This document shows positions 42,920 to 57,172 of a DNA stretch of 64,000 bases, one piece after another. Made by a program: the position numbers and the translations under genes. Source of the stretch: Taeniopygia guttata (Eukaryota > Chordata > Aves > Passeriformes > Estrildidae). A model generated the notes under the pieces. It was not told the origin of the DNA and searched no databases. It was given only the letters and a program-made list of their open reading frames with translations. The DNA is taken from contig NC_133030.1 of the NCBI RefSeq assembly GCF_048771995.1, positions 10,804,001 through 10,868,000 on the forward strand. Direction: 5' to 3'. How positions within the stretch are numbered: position 1 is the stretch's first letter; each line of letters begins with the position of its first letter.

Positions 42920-43250
42920 GGGTTGGAAGGGAATTTCAAGACCGTTCGTTCTTGCCACGGACAGGAATACCTTCGACTATCCCAGGTTGATCCAAGCTCT
43001 TTCGAACCTGGCCTTGAGCACTTCAAGAATGGGGCAGCCACAGCTTCTGTGGGAAACTTGTGTCAGGGGCTCACCGTGCTCTGATTGAGTAATTTCTTCC
43101 CAATATCCCGTCTAAATCCACCCCCTCCGTCACTTAAAATCCATTCCCCTTTGCCCTGACACTTTAGGCCCTTGTCCAAGGTCCTTATCCAGCTTTCTTG
43201 GAGGTACCTTTAGGTACTGGAAGGTGCTCTAAGGTCTCCCCAGATACCTC
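42920..43250 (+). mobile_element. CR1 LINE 3' end immediately upstream of the CD59 promoter
   Basis: A long, diverged match to the avian CR1 3' region: ttggggttggaagggaattt, tcgaacctggccttgagcac, tggggcagccacagcttctg, taatttcttcccaatatc and ctttaggtactggaaggtgc. It starts within about 100 bases of the CpG island. Confidence 0.85.
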
Positions 43251-45580
43251 ATGGTATGAATTAATAGATAAATTAAAACACTGAAGGGTTTTAGAACACA
43301 CAAAGGAAAAAACAGGAGTGGAAAGTGGCACCTTCCTCCAGAAGTTCATTAATCTAGATTTAAACATTCACAACCCAGGAAAACATTGAACGGCAATTGA
43401 AATGAGCACCCCAAAAGTATTTTACTAATACTTACATCCATGCTATCTAGGAAAAAAAAAAGAGAGGTTCAGTGCTGACTTGAGGACAATATGAAATACC
43501 GGTAAAACTACCAGTTATATTTTAAAAGGATTCTTAGATTTATTTTTTATCCCACCTAAACTGCCTATTTATTTACTAAACCTAAAGCAAATCCTAAATC
43601 ACTCAGAACTTACATCAGATTCTCTTGATGTGTTGATTATCAGTCAGCTCAGTATATTATTTTCTGTCTAAAAGATTTTGCCTCTGTTTAAACCATAAAT
43701 TAAAAAGGGATGTAAGAAAAAGATGCTTGTGGATTAGTGGATGCAGCTTATTAAATGAGAATCCCCTCAATTAATATGATAGAGAAAAAGTCCCATATTA
43801 ATTCACTTAGCTGAGGAACTGGGAACAAAGAACTTCAGCCACAGCTGAACATTTACCTGTTTTCCTTTCCCAAGATCTGGCAAGAGTCCCTCCAACAGAG
43901 CACAGATTTATCTGTATCATCACAGATAAATGGTATTTCAAACTTGACCTGAATTTTGCACCTTAAATTCTTTGCATAAATTTTGAGAAACTAAACAATG
44001 ACAGAAAAAAATAACACCAGCACCAGAACACTGTAATAACTTGCACAGCAACTTTCAGTTGGGTTTTTTTTATTTCACTGGCTGGCACAGCACTTGTTTT
44101 TCTCTCTGTGATGCAGTCACGGCAAAGAAATCATGGCCAAAGGTCCTCTCCATGAAACCAGCAAAATCCCACAAAAATGTTGAAGGAATCCTACGGAACA
44201 ATTATAAACAGACTGTCAGCACAGGGACAGAAAAAGGACCAGACCGGATACATGTTTGTGTTGGATGTACCAGGGTTTCACCACAAGCTGAGTCACGGGC
44301 GTTCAATGCGGCTGGTTTTAGATGGCCAGGTGAAGTCCTAACCAAGCATCAGAGGCTCAGCTGAGCCTGCAGGACAGTGGTCCAAGGGAAGGACACTGGT
44401 CCAAGGGAAGGACACTCTTGTGATTCCAGTGACTACAGAAGTGTTGGGCAGCTGGAGGCACTAAAGTGACCCTGCCCCACACCTGGGCTCACCCAAAGCA
44501 GTGAGCCATTGTCCGTGGCAGTGGGACATCGACTCAGCTCTCTCCTGCTGCTCCGTGAACATTCCCACAGTGCTGCCAAACATCACCAACTCCTTTGTTT
44601 TCCATTTCACATTGATTCCATGATTCACACTTCTTAGGAGGGGTGAGGAGAGCCACTGGCTTCAGCCCAACTTCATATGCACATCATGAGGAGCTGCAGC
44701 GCTGCTGGCAGCTCCAGGCAACACACCCTGTGCTGAAATAGCTGCCTGAAGCAAAGAAACACCCTTTGGCCTGCCATAAACACATTCATGCTCAGGGCAG
44801 GAGCAGCAATCCCTCCATTTCCTGCCTGGTTCCCTCCTCATTCCACACCCCTCTGCCACCACCTGTGCCCAGAGCTGAGGCCTCAAACCCCGGCACCACA
44901 GCACTCAGGGGCTGAAAGCACAGCACTGTCCTGGATCTTCACTTCTCCCACAGAGAGCAAGAATTCCAGCTCAGAACGACTCCCCAGAAACTAATAAAAT
45001 TGCCAAGAGTTGACAATGTTTCTTTGTGTAGAGTCCCATGCCCTTGAGCTGATTCCATTGCACTAGAACATAGAGATCCTGGGAGGAAACTTCCCAAGAA
45101 CAGCCTCCAACCGTGAGAGTTATCTGTCCTTGCAAACACACAGCACACTGACAGCCCTGCAATAGAGTTCTAGTTCCACTAAAACCTTCTTGTACTGATC
45201 CTTGACAAAACTTGTGAAAATTTCTTACCCCTCGCAGGTAATAGTGTGGTAATCATCAAAAATCCTTGTGTTTTGGAAGCACTCCAGCAACTCAGTGTTG
45301 TTCTGACTCTTGTGATGGACAACACACACTGGTTTTATTTCTGGAGATGTTTTCACCTAATGACTGTTGTAGGGATCAGACTCAGTATTTGTTTTTCTAC
45401 CTTGTGCCACTGTGGAGAACGCACCAGGAAAAGCTGAACCACAATATACCAATCTACCTCATAAAACCGGCAAGTTCTGGCTGTCAAAAGAAAGGACTGA
45501 TACACCAGTGCTGATCACAAAATTATTGCTCAAGTCTTGGCAAAAACAGTCCCATGTAGCACTTGAGAAGAAAAGAGGCA
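43251..45580. other. Intergenic region between the CD59 promoter and the FBXO3 3' end
   Basis: No supported exon or RNA gene was found. The only clear internal structure is the 19-base tandem duplication at 44379-44416. Confidence 0.6.
44379..44416. repeat. 19-bp tandem duplication
   Basis: Two adjacent copies of ggtccaagggaaggacact, starting at 44379 and 44398. Confidence 0.9.
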
Positions 45581-45589
45581 GTTAAGTTG

Positions 45590-45595
45590 TTTATT
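45590..45595 (-). terminator. FBXO3: Probable FBXO3 poly(A) signal
   Basis: The minus strand reads AATAAA about 970 bases beyond the end of the tail exon at 46565. Other AATAAA-like words occur near 45.69-45.71 kb, so the exact cleavage site is uncertain. Confidence 0.4.
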
Positions 45596-46564
45596 AATGA
45601 CAACAGAAACAAAAAAAATGATAAAGCAAACAGATACTTCTTTAGATATACATTTTCTAGCCATCTGCTGTTCTGCCAGCCTCCTATTTATTTTTCTTTT
45701 TTATTTAGTTACAAAAATCCATCCAGGGCTCAGGAAAACATGATACATAACATAAATTTGTCACCTATGTCAACAGCAACCATCATGTAAAAAAAAAAAA
45801 ATCAAAACATATTTACAAATCCATACTCTGTAGTCATTCAGAAATTCTTTACTTAACCAGTGGCAGATTATGCATGGACACTACATTCCCAGAGGCACTC
45901 TCCAGTCAGAGTCACTTAGCACAAAATCTAACTGACAAACAGATTGTCCATAAATAAGGCCAGTTTCTCTCCTAATTTATACATTTGGATGACCAGAATT
46001 TTTTGCTGTTACTATGTTAATTAAAAAAAAAATAGCATAACAGCACCTAATCTCACCCATATGGGATATTCAGACCAAACTGCAAGTTTCATTCTTAGCA
46101 GCAGTTATCCAGAGCAGAAACTCACAAGAAAGGACAACAGGATACACCCTTCTAATGCTTTGTATAAAATCAAAACCCCACACCATATCTGCAGTATGAT
46201 CATAAGTAGGCAATACTTTAAAAATGTAAGATATGAGTACCTTGGACGATCAAGCTGTTTCACACTTCAGAAAAAAAGTAAACAAAGCCCAAACACCTTC
46301 CTCTCCCTCTACCAGTTTTCCTCCCTCTTCACCCACTTCCAAACCAGGGAAATTAAAGTTATACTCTTAATGAATATGAGAACTGGCACCAACATTCATG
46401 CTAGTTGCCCTGATGTGCAACAGAGTTCATTTACAACAGTCAGAAATATTCCTACGCACTAGCCCTGAAGAGTTCAGCTTATGCAAACTGTTGGGGAAAA
46501 AATCCCAAGAGTGTGACACGGCAGCATCCAGAGGTGCAGGAATGTCCAACACTGTACGTGGATC

Positions 46565-46630
46565 TCAGGAGTCATCAGTGCCTGTGGAATATTCATCTTC
46601 ATCCACTGCAGATCCATTGGGATTTGCTGC
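46565..46630 (-). CDS. FBXO3: FBXO3 acidic-tail exon (beyond an in-frame TGA)
   Basis: A clear acceptor (tgtattag) precedes 66 open bases that encode 21 residues, including SAVDEDEYSTGTDDS, and then TGA. The exon follows the donor at 47701 in the same phase. The composition recalls the acidic C-terminal tail of human FBXO3, which is much longer and glutamate-rich. In the reference frame here, a TGA at 47704-47706 comes before it. The exon is thus either 3' untranslated, reached by stop readthrough, or reached by another splice choice. Confidence 0.5.
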   Translation of the reverse strand, partial: AANPNGSAVDEDEYSTGTDDS

Positions 46631-47703
46631 CTAATACAAAACACACCCAGGTTTAAATAAAATCTTCCTTTCCAGTTAATTGTAAGAAAGCACTAACAAT
46701 TGCCTAAAAACATCTGGGCTGCATTATCACACCCATTAGCTGAAGCAGACATTGTGATCTATGTCCTAAAACCAAGGTTAATTTGCAACAGAGGTCATTT
46801 TGCCAAACTACTTGACCTTTCACTCCCTAAGGATCCACTGGGTTTCACTACTCCATACCAATAATTACGTAAAGGCACAGTTCAGTAGCTCAGCTGTACC
46901 CATTTTCTTGGTGGTTTAGGTTGTCTTTTACTAAAATAACTTAAAAACAAAAGGGTCATTACTATTTTTAAAATAGGAGTGGAGCAACAGAAAAAAGTAG
47001 ATTACATTTCCAATCAACTGAAGGGAAGTAAGTTAGAGAGGAAGGCAGATAAAATTCCCAAAAATGTGAGCAGGAGTTAAGAGATGTCATTTTCTGTTAG
47101 ACACACGACATCTGCTGGCACCTTTTCTTAGAGCCACTGGGAATGAGTGTCTGAAACCCTGGGATAAACCTGTCACAGTGGGCAAGAAGCTGCTTTCTCC
47201 TGAAGAAAGCTCACAGCTCCTCAGTGCTTGCACTAATACTGGGGATAAAATAAATCAAGAGCTCTTCTCTAAATGTGTCAAGAAAAAAGGAGAAATGATA
47301 TAATTAACCCACGATCTCCAAAGTAAAACTACATTATAATTAACAGCAAGTGAAGTATCTTGGTGATTTGCAAAGTCATTAAGTGACTTTATGAAATGCA
47401 CTTTCATCAAGAACTAATGCACATCACAGACTCTACAGTTTTTAAACTGTCATTAACTGGAGTATGTCTGAATAGAGAGATATATTTTTATGGCTAAAAT
47501 TAATGAGTGTGTTCCCACCAAGGAGGGAGCTCTGAAACCCAAACAATTCATGGAATGCCATGTCTGCAGCACCAGTGAGGAGCTCTGAATCGTGGGCCAT
47601 GTTTTGTATGGAATCAGCAATATGAACACTATTCAACACTGTAATTTTTGTCATTTTTATAATTCTGGGATTTGCTTTAGCCAACTGCATCTCTGCTTAC
47701 CAT

Positions 47704-50700
47704 TCATGCTGTGGAAACCTTGAACGCTGGACACACCATATGAAACCTAGGGATTGTGACATTAAAGAATCTGTCCTTGTTGTAGAGGCAGTGGAAGGTG
47801 TAGTAGCCCTCCATGTATCCAGAGGTTGTGGTAAATGTGGTACAGCTGGTGTACTCATAGACTTTCCCTGGGCTGATAACTGGGAACTCTCCTGTGGGTA
47901 AAATATTACATCACAATAGTAAGGACTGATGGAGAACTACCATTTAGCAGTTGCTAAAGACTTGCACTGCACAACAGACTCAGGCAGATCAATTTGTATT
48001 CCAATGGATGCATAAATTGATGCTCAGCAATTACTGATATTATAAAAAACTGGAGAGGGGTTAAGTAGCAGGATGTTCAGATACCCCTTACAAAACAACT
48101 TGAAAGCCAAAACAAGAGGGACACACCTCTTTTTCACTGATTTTGATACAAAGCCCACAGCCCAACAAACAGGCAATAATAGAATGTTAATATTAAGAAC
48201 AGTAAATACCCTCTCCAGAAATTTTTCACTTACCAACTACTCCAGGACCTTGGACTTCTTCCACATCACCTTTGGCATTTGTTATTCTCCAGTATCGACT
48301 CTCCAGCTGACAGGCATTCTCAGGAAGGGCATCTTTGGACATTTCAATTCTAGGAGCCAAAGAACAGACTTAATACATTCCTTTCAAGAAATGCTCCAGA
48401 GCCCTTGGGACCACCAAGCAGACTGGGAAAAGAAAACACCCACTAAAGTAACCCAAATCAGTTGGCAGGATCCATCTCCATGCTTCACTGTCTTTTACCC
48501 TTTTCTAAATCACAAGAGCCACTTGTAACTGCTTTCCCCTACCCATCACTGTATTTTAGCAATTACCAATTTGACTGGTACTTTGTGTACCTGACAAAGT
48601 AATGATTAGGATTATTTTATTAAAACATACAGCATGTTGTGCACCTCCTGTTCATTTCAGAACACTTCTGAATGCTGTGCATATATTTACTTTGAACATT
48701 CCACAGGTCTATCCTGCATTGTAAGAATTCAGTTACTTTTACCTGATTCTGTAAGTGAAGAAATAATGTGGTGGATGTACAGAACTGAGTTCAGGTAGAA
48801 AAGAGGTGGACACAGACACCGTGATATCTTCTGTGGTAGCAACACAATCTTTATCATGCACATACCTACAGAGAGAAGAGCATTAACTCTGCAGACAGCT
48901 CTGCATATTCAATACAGAAAAGGAAACACATGAGGTGGTTAATTATTATTAATAATTAATATTAATAAAAACACTTGTTTAAATAGGGATGTGTCATTAT
49001 AAAAAGAAAGCAACCTAGAAACTCTAGCAGCAAATTTATTTACAGATCCAAGGACTTGGTTCTACAGCATCCAGTTTGACAGAATTAAGGTTCTTGATTG
49101 TATTTAGAAGAAATTGCAAGTGCATAAAGATTCAAACACCAGAACAAGTCCTGCTTATTTACATATTCAAGAGACCAATTAGCTGAAATATTTGGCTTTT
49201 TAGTAACTCTGAACAGTACCGCAGCAAAACCACACTCATGGCACACGGAATAAATATCATGTTGTTTGCTAAACTTTAGACCACTTATAATTCAAAATTC
49301 TGGTCCCATTAACGCAAAGTTACAAGCTCTGAAAATTCTGGTTAAAAAAATAAAGCTACTTTAAGCATTCTGGTTTACATGTTTTTTTTCAGTAGTTTCA
49401 TGGGCCTTCTCCTCTCCCCAGCACCAGCTTTTGTATCAGATACCCAAAACTACTTGGGGAGAGGTAAGCATGCATAGAAGCAGCACCAAAACCTGGCAGT
49501 AAGGTTACAAATCCCAGTCACAATACCTGAAAATCTGGTCTCTGATGATAGGATAACCTCCAGTGACAACTTTGTTTACATAAGATGTAAACCATTCCAA
49601 GTAAGATGTACCTAGATGGCAAGGAAGAAAAGCATGCCTAAGGATGGAAATTTTCGCAAATTTACCACTAACACATTACAGTGAATACTTCAAGGAAAAA
49701 GTTTAAAGCTTTGATTATTTTTTGTAAAAAACTCCCGGGCTTATTGAGATGAGACAGTCAATATTCCAATCATTCTTCCAACAAGGATAATTTGGAGAAA
49801 CCAATTAAGAACTAAAGAGTTCAGGGTGCATCCTACAGAAATGACACAGCCAACAAAAAATCTCTTAGCTAAGTATTTAACATTATAATCAGGGTGTCAT
49901 CACTTGGATTCCATACGGAAAGCTTCTAAGGAACACTGCAGCACTTCCTCTCCTTTACAAGAGGGATAAATCAGAGACACATTCTGCACTCCTCTACAAC
50001 CTCAGAAGACTAAGGCTGTATCATTCTGGGATTTTGTACACTTGCAGCCATTGTCTAAGAACAGCTTTTCACACACCCACAGCCATTATTTTGGAACAGT
50101 TTGATTGCTAAGCAGACACTCAAGCTGTCAGATTTAATTCTCAAAGAACAGTTTCACATACCAGCTCTCTGCACAAGAACTTCTCAGCCGTAAATCTTCC
50201 AAGCATTGCAATATAGAGTTCAACAGAAAAGTAGAGAGTTCAACTGTTTATCAATATTAGTGATTCAAAACTGGATTGAAGCTGAGCTACCAAGAAATTA
50301 TTATCCTTGCCTTCCCTGATGTGTTATCAAGTACTCCCACTCCTGAGATTAAGTGTACTTACCACTTCTTCCTTGGAGCATGAGCTGTGTGTGCTGTCCT
50401 TTGATCTTTTGGAATTCTAAGGGACTCCAAGTTTATTATCCTCCTTTCTACCAGTAATCCACAAAATGCAAACCTTGTATAAAGTAGCTCTGAATGGAGG
50501 AAGGTGGATCTATTTACCTGCCAGCTTCAAAATGCCAAGAGAAATGCTATGTATGGAATTTCCCCTCCACCCCATGGTACGCCAAGATTAAGCCAAGCGA
50601 AATAGTTCTAAATATATTGGATGATCCCACAGTGACTATTTTATTTTAAATATTTAATCTAAAGTGTTACCTGTAATGAACATAACAATAGTAGATGGAT

Positions 50701-53700
50701 TGCGAGCCATTTGTTCCTGAAAGGGAAAGAAGTTTAAAAGGATGTATTAGAGAGCACTGGAATTTCAAGGTTACCATTTAAATAACACAGGGAACACTTT
50801 TCCTATATTCACTAAACCTGAAGTCTGGCTGCATGACCCATCATTGCAGTCCCAGTCAGATCCTCAGACATGTAAAACTCACAGTGCTCCCATGACCACT
50901 GAATTTACAGTTTCAATTTCCCACTAAGGCTCCTGCACTACCAATCAGCACAGAAGTACTTTGGGAATACAAACACATCTTCCTTACTGGGCACTGGTAG
51001 AAGATCTCGTATTTATTCCGCCCCTCCACACTCTCCAGGGCCATGTACTGACTGAGGCCAGTGTGGATGCAGAAGGTCAGGGGCAGGCACTGCTTGAGCC
51101 CCAGCCTCTGCTGGAAGCCTCCAGCCGCCGTGTCGATGTCCAGCAGGTCTTCGGAGCGGTAGTGGTTCGACAGGGCCATGCTGCCCATCAGGCTGGGAAC
51201 AACAAAAACAGGGAACACGAACAGGAGACATCACTCACAAGGCAAAGCTGGCTTGTCATCTTCTGGAAACTTCTTTCAATGCTCTAGATACATATTAGAC
51301 TGAGAAGAAATCCAAGTCGAATATCCACTTGCTGAACTAGGTTATTAGTTCACATCACCCTGGCTTTGTGGAAGCATCACCCAAACCTGAGTGTACACTC
51401 CACACCCACACTCCCAGCTGGGAACACCAGGCAAAGGCAAATGAGATGGAAATTCCTGCAGATGCTGAGCAGATGCTGTTATGAAAGCAGTGACTCAGTT
51501 GCAAGCTGCCACATGTCAGCATGCTAAAAGCTGATCCAGTCCTGGGCAACAGGTTCCATTCCTCTTTCTCCTTAGGAAGTCTGGCCTGGAATTAGCACGT
51601 TCTACAGAAGCTGTGCCAAATGCCACACAGAAACCTGAAGCATCTAACATGGACGAGTCCCACAGTTTCTGTTTCTGGTCTAACAACCTGCTGCACAAAC
51701 TTCCACTGCCTACCCCTGATCTTCCCAATATTCATCCCTCACCAGTGGGACCACACCTTCCCCTGGAAGTCTTTCTCCAAGCTGGAAGACTTCCCCAGAG
51801 CTTTGCGTCTGCTCCTGCAGCCCCTCCATAGCCACATCATTACAGTAGAGGCTTTGTGGGAGTGAAACAGTGGGAAGAGAGGATGCATATGGCTGCAGAG
51901 TACCATTTGAAATCTACAGAACTATGGCACCTCTCTCCTCTCTAAAAATTTTTGAAGTCTCTCCTAGAAACCAGAACTAGAAATCATCCTTATGGTTTCA
52001 TAAAACAGTTTCCTGAATCCCTTCTGCACATAAAACACTCAAACTGGATAAAACTGCACCTTCTTTATGAGTGAAGGTTCTGGCAGAGCAATGTGACTAC
52101 ATTCCTCCCTACACACATTGCAAAGATTTGCTGTAGTTTTCCATCTTTTGCTTATGTTTGCAGCACTTCATCAGGTACTTCAAACATCTAACTTTTCTAC
52201 AGCGGAAATACCAGAAACTTTGGTCATTAGCTTTCTAACCTTAATGTAAAAGGGAGTTTTCCACTGCAGAAACTGCATAAAATAGTAGTATCTTCTACTG
52301 AGGAAACTTAATTTGCAGAACTGAAAATTTGATTCTACCTTAATATGACCAACTGGTTTGAAGTCATTCCCTAACCATTTTAAAGAATAAAAGAATTACT
52401 AAAGAATGAAGCTTAAAGAGTGAAAGGGGCTAATTTACTTCTGTAATACAAAGCCAAACTTCAGGGGAGCAACTTGCAGTGCTATGATTAAAAGTCTGAC
52501 AGCTGGAAGTTTAGAGTTGTTGCAAAAATTTGACAAAGGTTCTCACTAGGAAAAGGGGAAGTGTAAGAGTAATTTGAGCAATTAGAAAACCACGCTGGGC
52601 TTCCAATTACTTCCAAGATTAGAAGAGAGCCAATTCTGGAAGTGTCACTTAACCAGTCCTCAGTCACAATACATTTAAATGCTTCATTTATCCTGTTCAG
52701 GTGACATTTCACCTTTTAATAAGTGAAGTGTCTAAGAAATACAAAAGGAATTAATACTTGGTAAGTAGCTTTCAGTCCTCACCCTGGAACAACCAACTTC
52801 TGCCCATTATGGATACGGAACGAACACCGATAGTCATCAGGGAGTTTGCAGCGGATTTGTGCTTCCACAGCATCCAGATCTTCCTCTCTCACACTCTCTG
52901 GAAAAGAAAGGATAGTTCAGGTATTTCAAACACAAAGCATGGAATCTGTAAATGCCCTCATCCAACCAACGTGGACTTAAGTCAGTATCTGGTGGCTTCC
53001 CTGGATGCTGGGTGGTACACAATGAGTACCACATAAATTTGGAAGGAAAATGATGACTATAATTGATTATTTAATACAAATACCAATCTCAGTCCAGTGC
53101 AACCTCAACAGGCCTGAAAGCAGCAAATGTTTATAAAGTGGAATGAACCTTTTCCCCACATCACTGCCAACAACTAAGTCCCAGTTACAGCTCTCAGGCA
53201 GTATTGATTTTACCCTTCCATCACCCTAAGGGTTGCTTCTTTCAGTTTCCAGTTCAATCAGTGACACAGAAATGCTGGTTGCAGCCCTCATTCACCTGGA
53301 ATCTGAAGCAATAAATGGGTTGTAAAAGGGGGATTTTCAAATCAACAATGCAAAGGGGTGGAGAAGAAATATTCTTACATTTCCACATGCACTTCAGGGT
53401 GGTTCCAACACCCTCACTTCCAGCAAAAATCAACTGGGTGGCCTCTGTGATCTGTTCCAATTCATTTTTTAAAAATCCTTATCATACTGATTATCTGTTT
53501 CATTAACAGGACATAAATTAACACTTCATTGAAACAGTATCCCTTACAAATGGTATGAAAAAGCCTAAATTTTACCTAAAACCTGCCATCACTATGTAAG
53601 AGTGGAAATTGGTAATTTTAAATTTATTTTTGTCTTTCTGTACATAAATAAAAGCTTCACATTCTATCTTGAAAAATACTTTGCAAAATGTAATTGTCCA

Positions 53701-56700
53701 GGACTATCCAAGCAAACCAAAAAATGCAATATTTAAACAGGATAGAGATAATCTGTCTCTTAATATTGTCTCTTAAGAGATCAGTTGTCTCTTAATTTCA
53801 CAGATCAGGTTAAATTAGACATCATGGTCTAAAAGTCAGCTTCGTACAGAAAACTGAAATGCAGCTGAAAATGTAAAAGCTTTTTTGTCCCCTATATCCG
53901 AAAAGCCAAAACTCACTGTAGCTGTGATTTATGACCTAGAACACTGGAAGCACTTCAAGGATTAAAATACAAACTGAAACTGAAAACAGAATCTAGGAGG
54001 CGAGTAAAAGAAGAGGAAAAATTAATGTCCCACCACTGGACCACTGTAAGACCTATGGAAAAAAATAAAACCCAACAACATAATTTTTGTTTGGCTTCAG
54101 GTTAAAAGGTCTGCTTTCATGTGACAGTGTTTTAATGAGGCCTTATGAAAACCTTACAAATAAAATCCCACCAGCAGGTCTTCAAAGCAATGGAGTTACT
54201 ACACTAAAAAATAACAAACTATAGGTCATAGCAACCTAAAAGTCTGATAAGGACAGAGCGGTCACTAGAAAAAAATCACCTTGATTTCAGAGAATCTTTG
54301 GATCAGTAGGAACTGGGCAAGGACTCTGCCTGTGTTTGGAAGGAAGGGAGAGCACCTACCCGACTTTCAGGATTCTGCTAATGAAGGCACACACCTTTCA
54401 TGCAAGCAGCATGAGCCCTAACAACAGGCAGTGCTGGGTGAACCAACCTACCCACAGGTGTGCCAGGTACCTTTCAAAGAGCTGATCATGCGTGGACACC
54501 ACTGCCCCAGGTACTGCTCCAGGTCATCCCAGGCCTTCTTCAGCGTGGCATAGTAGTGGATGTATCTTCCTAAATCAGAGTAGGTGCTGATGAAGATGGC
54601 TCGCCAGCTCTGATTCCGGCGGCTTTTCTCCTCCCTAAAGGGACATGGAGAAAATGTGTTCAAATGGCAGCTTGAAGAGACTTCTAAACCCAAGGAGCTG
54701 GTATTTGTTATTTGGCAGGAATGGGATGCATAACATTAACCCAGGAACATTCTGTGCCATGTGAAGCTACACAAACTCAATTAATTCCAGCATCTATTCA
54801 ACAGCAAGTTGGAACAGAAATAGGAAACATTTGGGCTACTTAGGGGAAAATTTAGAAACAATACTCCTTTACACAGAGTGCCTTCTGAACAGAGCTCTGT
54901 CTGGTAGTGAACCTTAGAGCTGGTGAAAAGCTACTTCACATCCTTCATTACTCAGCTTTTATCACCTGTGGAGAAGCTGAGAATATGAGCTGGATGTAAG
55001 ATGGACTGAAAATCAGCTGAACAACATCTCTTAGGAATTAATTTTCATAGGAAAAAAAACTTAAAACAATCCCACTTACTCTGAAATGAGCCAGTATTTT
55101 TTGCAGTGTCTTTTCCACAGTGGGTCATGGCTTGATAGCTGATTTAATCTTCGATTCAAATAGCAGCAGCTATAAATATAAAATCATTAAATGTGATTGC
55201 AGCAAAACAAACAGGCAGAAATGCTGTATCACACATCACCCTCTCATTAAATAAATGCAGAGTTTGAAAACTATTTGGCTGTCCTTTTAGAGCTGTGCTT
55301 ACAATGGTTAAAGCTCTTCATCACAGTTGTGCAAGTCATGAACTACTTTTCCACACACTTAAAGAACTGGCAGCAATTAAGTACTTTTGTAAAGCAGGTC
55401 ACCCTGCAGACCTACATCAGAGTAAACAGTGCCTGAAAGATTCCAGCATGACTCCACTCCACCAGCAGAAAGCACTCCAGAAGCACAGGATGCTATGATT
55501 TAAATCCCTTTTTACCTGGATGGTTAGGCTCTGCCATATCTTTTCCACAGTAAGCTACAGAAACCATACAGTTTGAGTATTACAAACTTACTTTCCTCTT
55601 TAAATTGTTTAAATAACAAATTTTGAAGAAAGTCATCAAAAACACCATCAGTTTATATGTGGCAACATCACTTCCTCTGGTAGCTTGCTCTACAGTGCCA
55701 AGTGTGAGTTTCAAAGACTGTGATTAACCCTAAATGAGAGTACCAAACAAGGTTCCAGTTATTGCTTTTTGGGATTTTATAAACTCTGTAAACTAAAATT
55801 GTATTAGTATCTCAAAATCAGCCTCAACAAAGTGATTCTCTTGTATTCCCTGACATTACCCTTTCCATCCACATCCCCACAATCACATTCAATTCACGCC
55901 TGGACACCTGGCTGTGCAAAAATTTCATGACATGGGAATTTTTTATATTTTTGAGGGGTGGGGAACTGAAATATCTAAAGGAAAAAAGCCCTTGCAGAAA
56001 TCTATCTTACTGGTGTTTATCAATCAAGCCTGTAATTTCTGGAAGGGAGTAAATCACCAAAGCATCACAGGAACATGTGGCTTCAAACATAATAAAAGTG
56101 GACTTAAAGCCATTCTCATTAATAACACAAACAATGAAAAAGTTGGCACGTGATCAAATATCTAAGGGCCACTATAACAACTCTTACCGTTTTTGCTTAT
56201 GCTTAATGTCATTTTTGCTGCTATCCTAATACAATTCTCCCTGATACCCTTATCATTCTTGACTAATATTTATTAGGGTTAATGAAAAAAACAAAACTCC
56301 CACATTTCTGGTAATATTCTGTTTTCTTCTTACGCTTATTCATCCCTCTTTGATTAAACATTTTGGTTTCAATCACTGCCAAACCTTGCACTTGACTGCT
56401 GAGGTTTTACCCAAAACCACACACTCATCTTCATTGTATGACTCACAACCCTTCAGCCACCGAGCCCAAGAGGCACCTGCCACTTTCATTTAAGTTTTTT
56501 TCCCTTGAAAAGTCATCCCATTTAGTTTCGTTTAGTTTTCCTCAAACGGTAGAATACACTTACTAGCAGCCAGACCACCCTTTGTTTGCCTGTAAAAATA
56601 CAAGCTTCGGGGAAATACTGATTTCACATATTTGCTTACTGCTTAATTTAGGTACAAACACACAATGGGGGAGAGAAAAACAGATTCATTGAATGGTTTG

Positions 56701-57172
56701 GATTGGAAAGGACCTTACAGATCAATGAGTTCTCCTACCATAGGCAGCGACACCTTCCACTATCCCGGGCTGCTCCAAACCCCATCCAACCTGGCCTTGG
56801 ACACTTGCAGGCATGGGGCAGCCACAGCTTCTCTGGGAAACCCGTGCCAGGGCCTCACCACTTTCTCAGTAAAAGGGAACATTTCATTTTGTGAGAAAGA
56901 TGACGGTAAAAGAGGGGAAAGCCCGGTGCTGCTAGAAGGGAAGGGTGCTCGCACCGTGTCCTCCCCTCAGCGCCTCCTCCGGAGACAGGCGAGCCCTTTC
57001 CCGCACAGCCCGGGGAGCGCTCCGCCCGCCGCGCCCCTGCCATCCCCCCGGGCCGCCCGTACCTCACCAGATCCCGGTAGTCGAGGAAGCTGAGGATGAG
57101 CAGCAGCGGGTCGGTGGGGAGCAGCTCCAGGCTGAGGGTCTGCGAAAGCTCCACGTCCGAGGGCGCCGCCAT
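47704..57172 (-). CDS. FBXO3: F-box only protein 3 (SCF ubiquitin-ligase substrate receptor)
   Basis: FBXO3 joins the SKP1-CUL1 ligase through its F-box and selects substrates for ubiquitination. Exons in transcript order: 57063-57172, 55080-55169, 54471-54634, 52783-52897, 50988-51192, 50671-50716, 49527-49611, 48743-48865, 48234-48349, 47704-47891. Phases agree throughout and give 413 residues. The F-box is near residues 16-60 (LLPTDPLLLILSFLDYRDL, NQLSSHDPLWKRHCKKYW). A SUKH-type region follows (GSMALSNHYRSEDLL, DTAAGGFQQR, FCIHTGLSQY). The C-terminal third is the ApaG domain (TSFLPELSSVHPPHYFFTYR, YWRITNAKGDVEEVQGPGVV, YTSCTTFTTTSGYMEGYYTF). The start ATG has A at -3 and G at +4. The first donor is GTGAG followed by gtacgg, which alone keeps the DYRDLVSCCY frame. 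The frame closes at TGA 47704-47706, where I recall human FBXO3 having Arg (VSIARLEMG). Human FBXO3 also has a tail-less isoform of about 415 residues. Divergence from the human protein is visible; CD59 next door supports orthology. Confidence 0.93.
56683..56880 (+). mobile_element. CR1 LINE 3' fragment in FBXO3 intron 1
   Basis: A good match to the avian CR1 3' region: gaatggtttggattggaaag, gacaccttccactatccc, ccccatccaacctggccttg and tggggcagccacagcttctc. It ends about 180 bases from the first exon. Confidence 0.9.

Noticed and set aside
42180-42990. Several long overlapping open frames on both strands at 42.2-43.0 kb
   Set aside because: GC-rich CpG islands lack stop codons by composition. 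The proteins are R/P/A/G-rich and have no domain.
53750-53800. Three close copies of tgtctcttaa around a tctcttaagaga palindrome
   Set aside because: Too short and isolated in an FBXO3 intron; probably local slippage.
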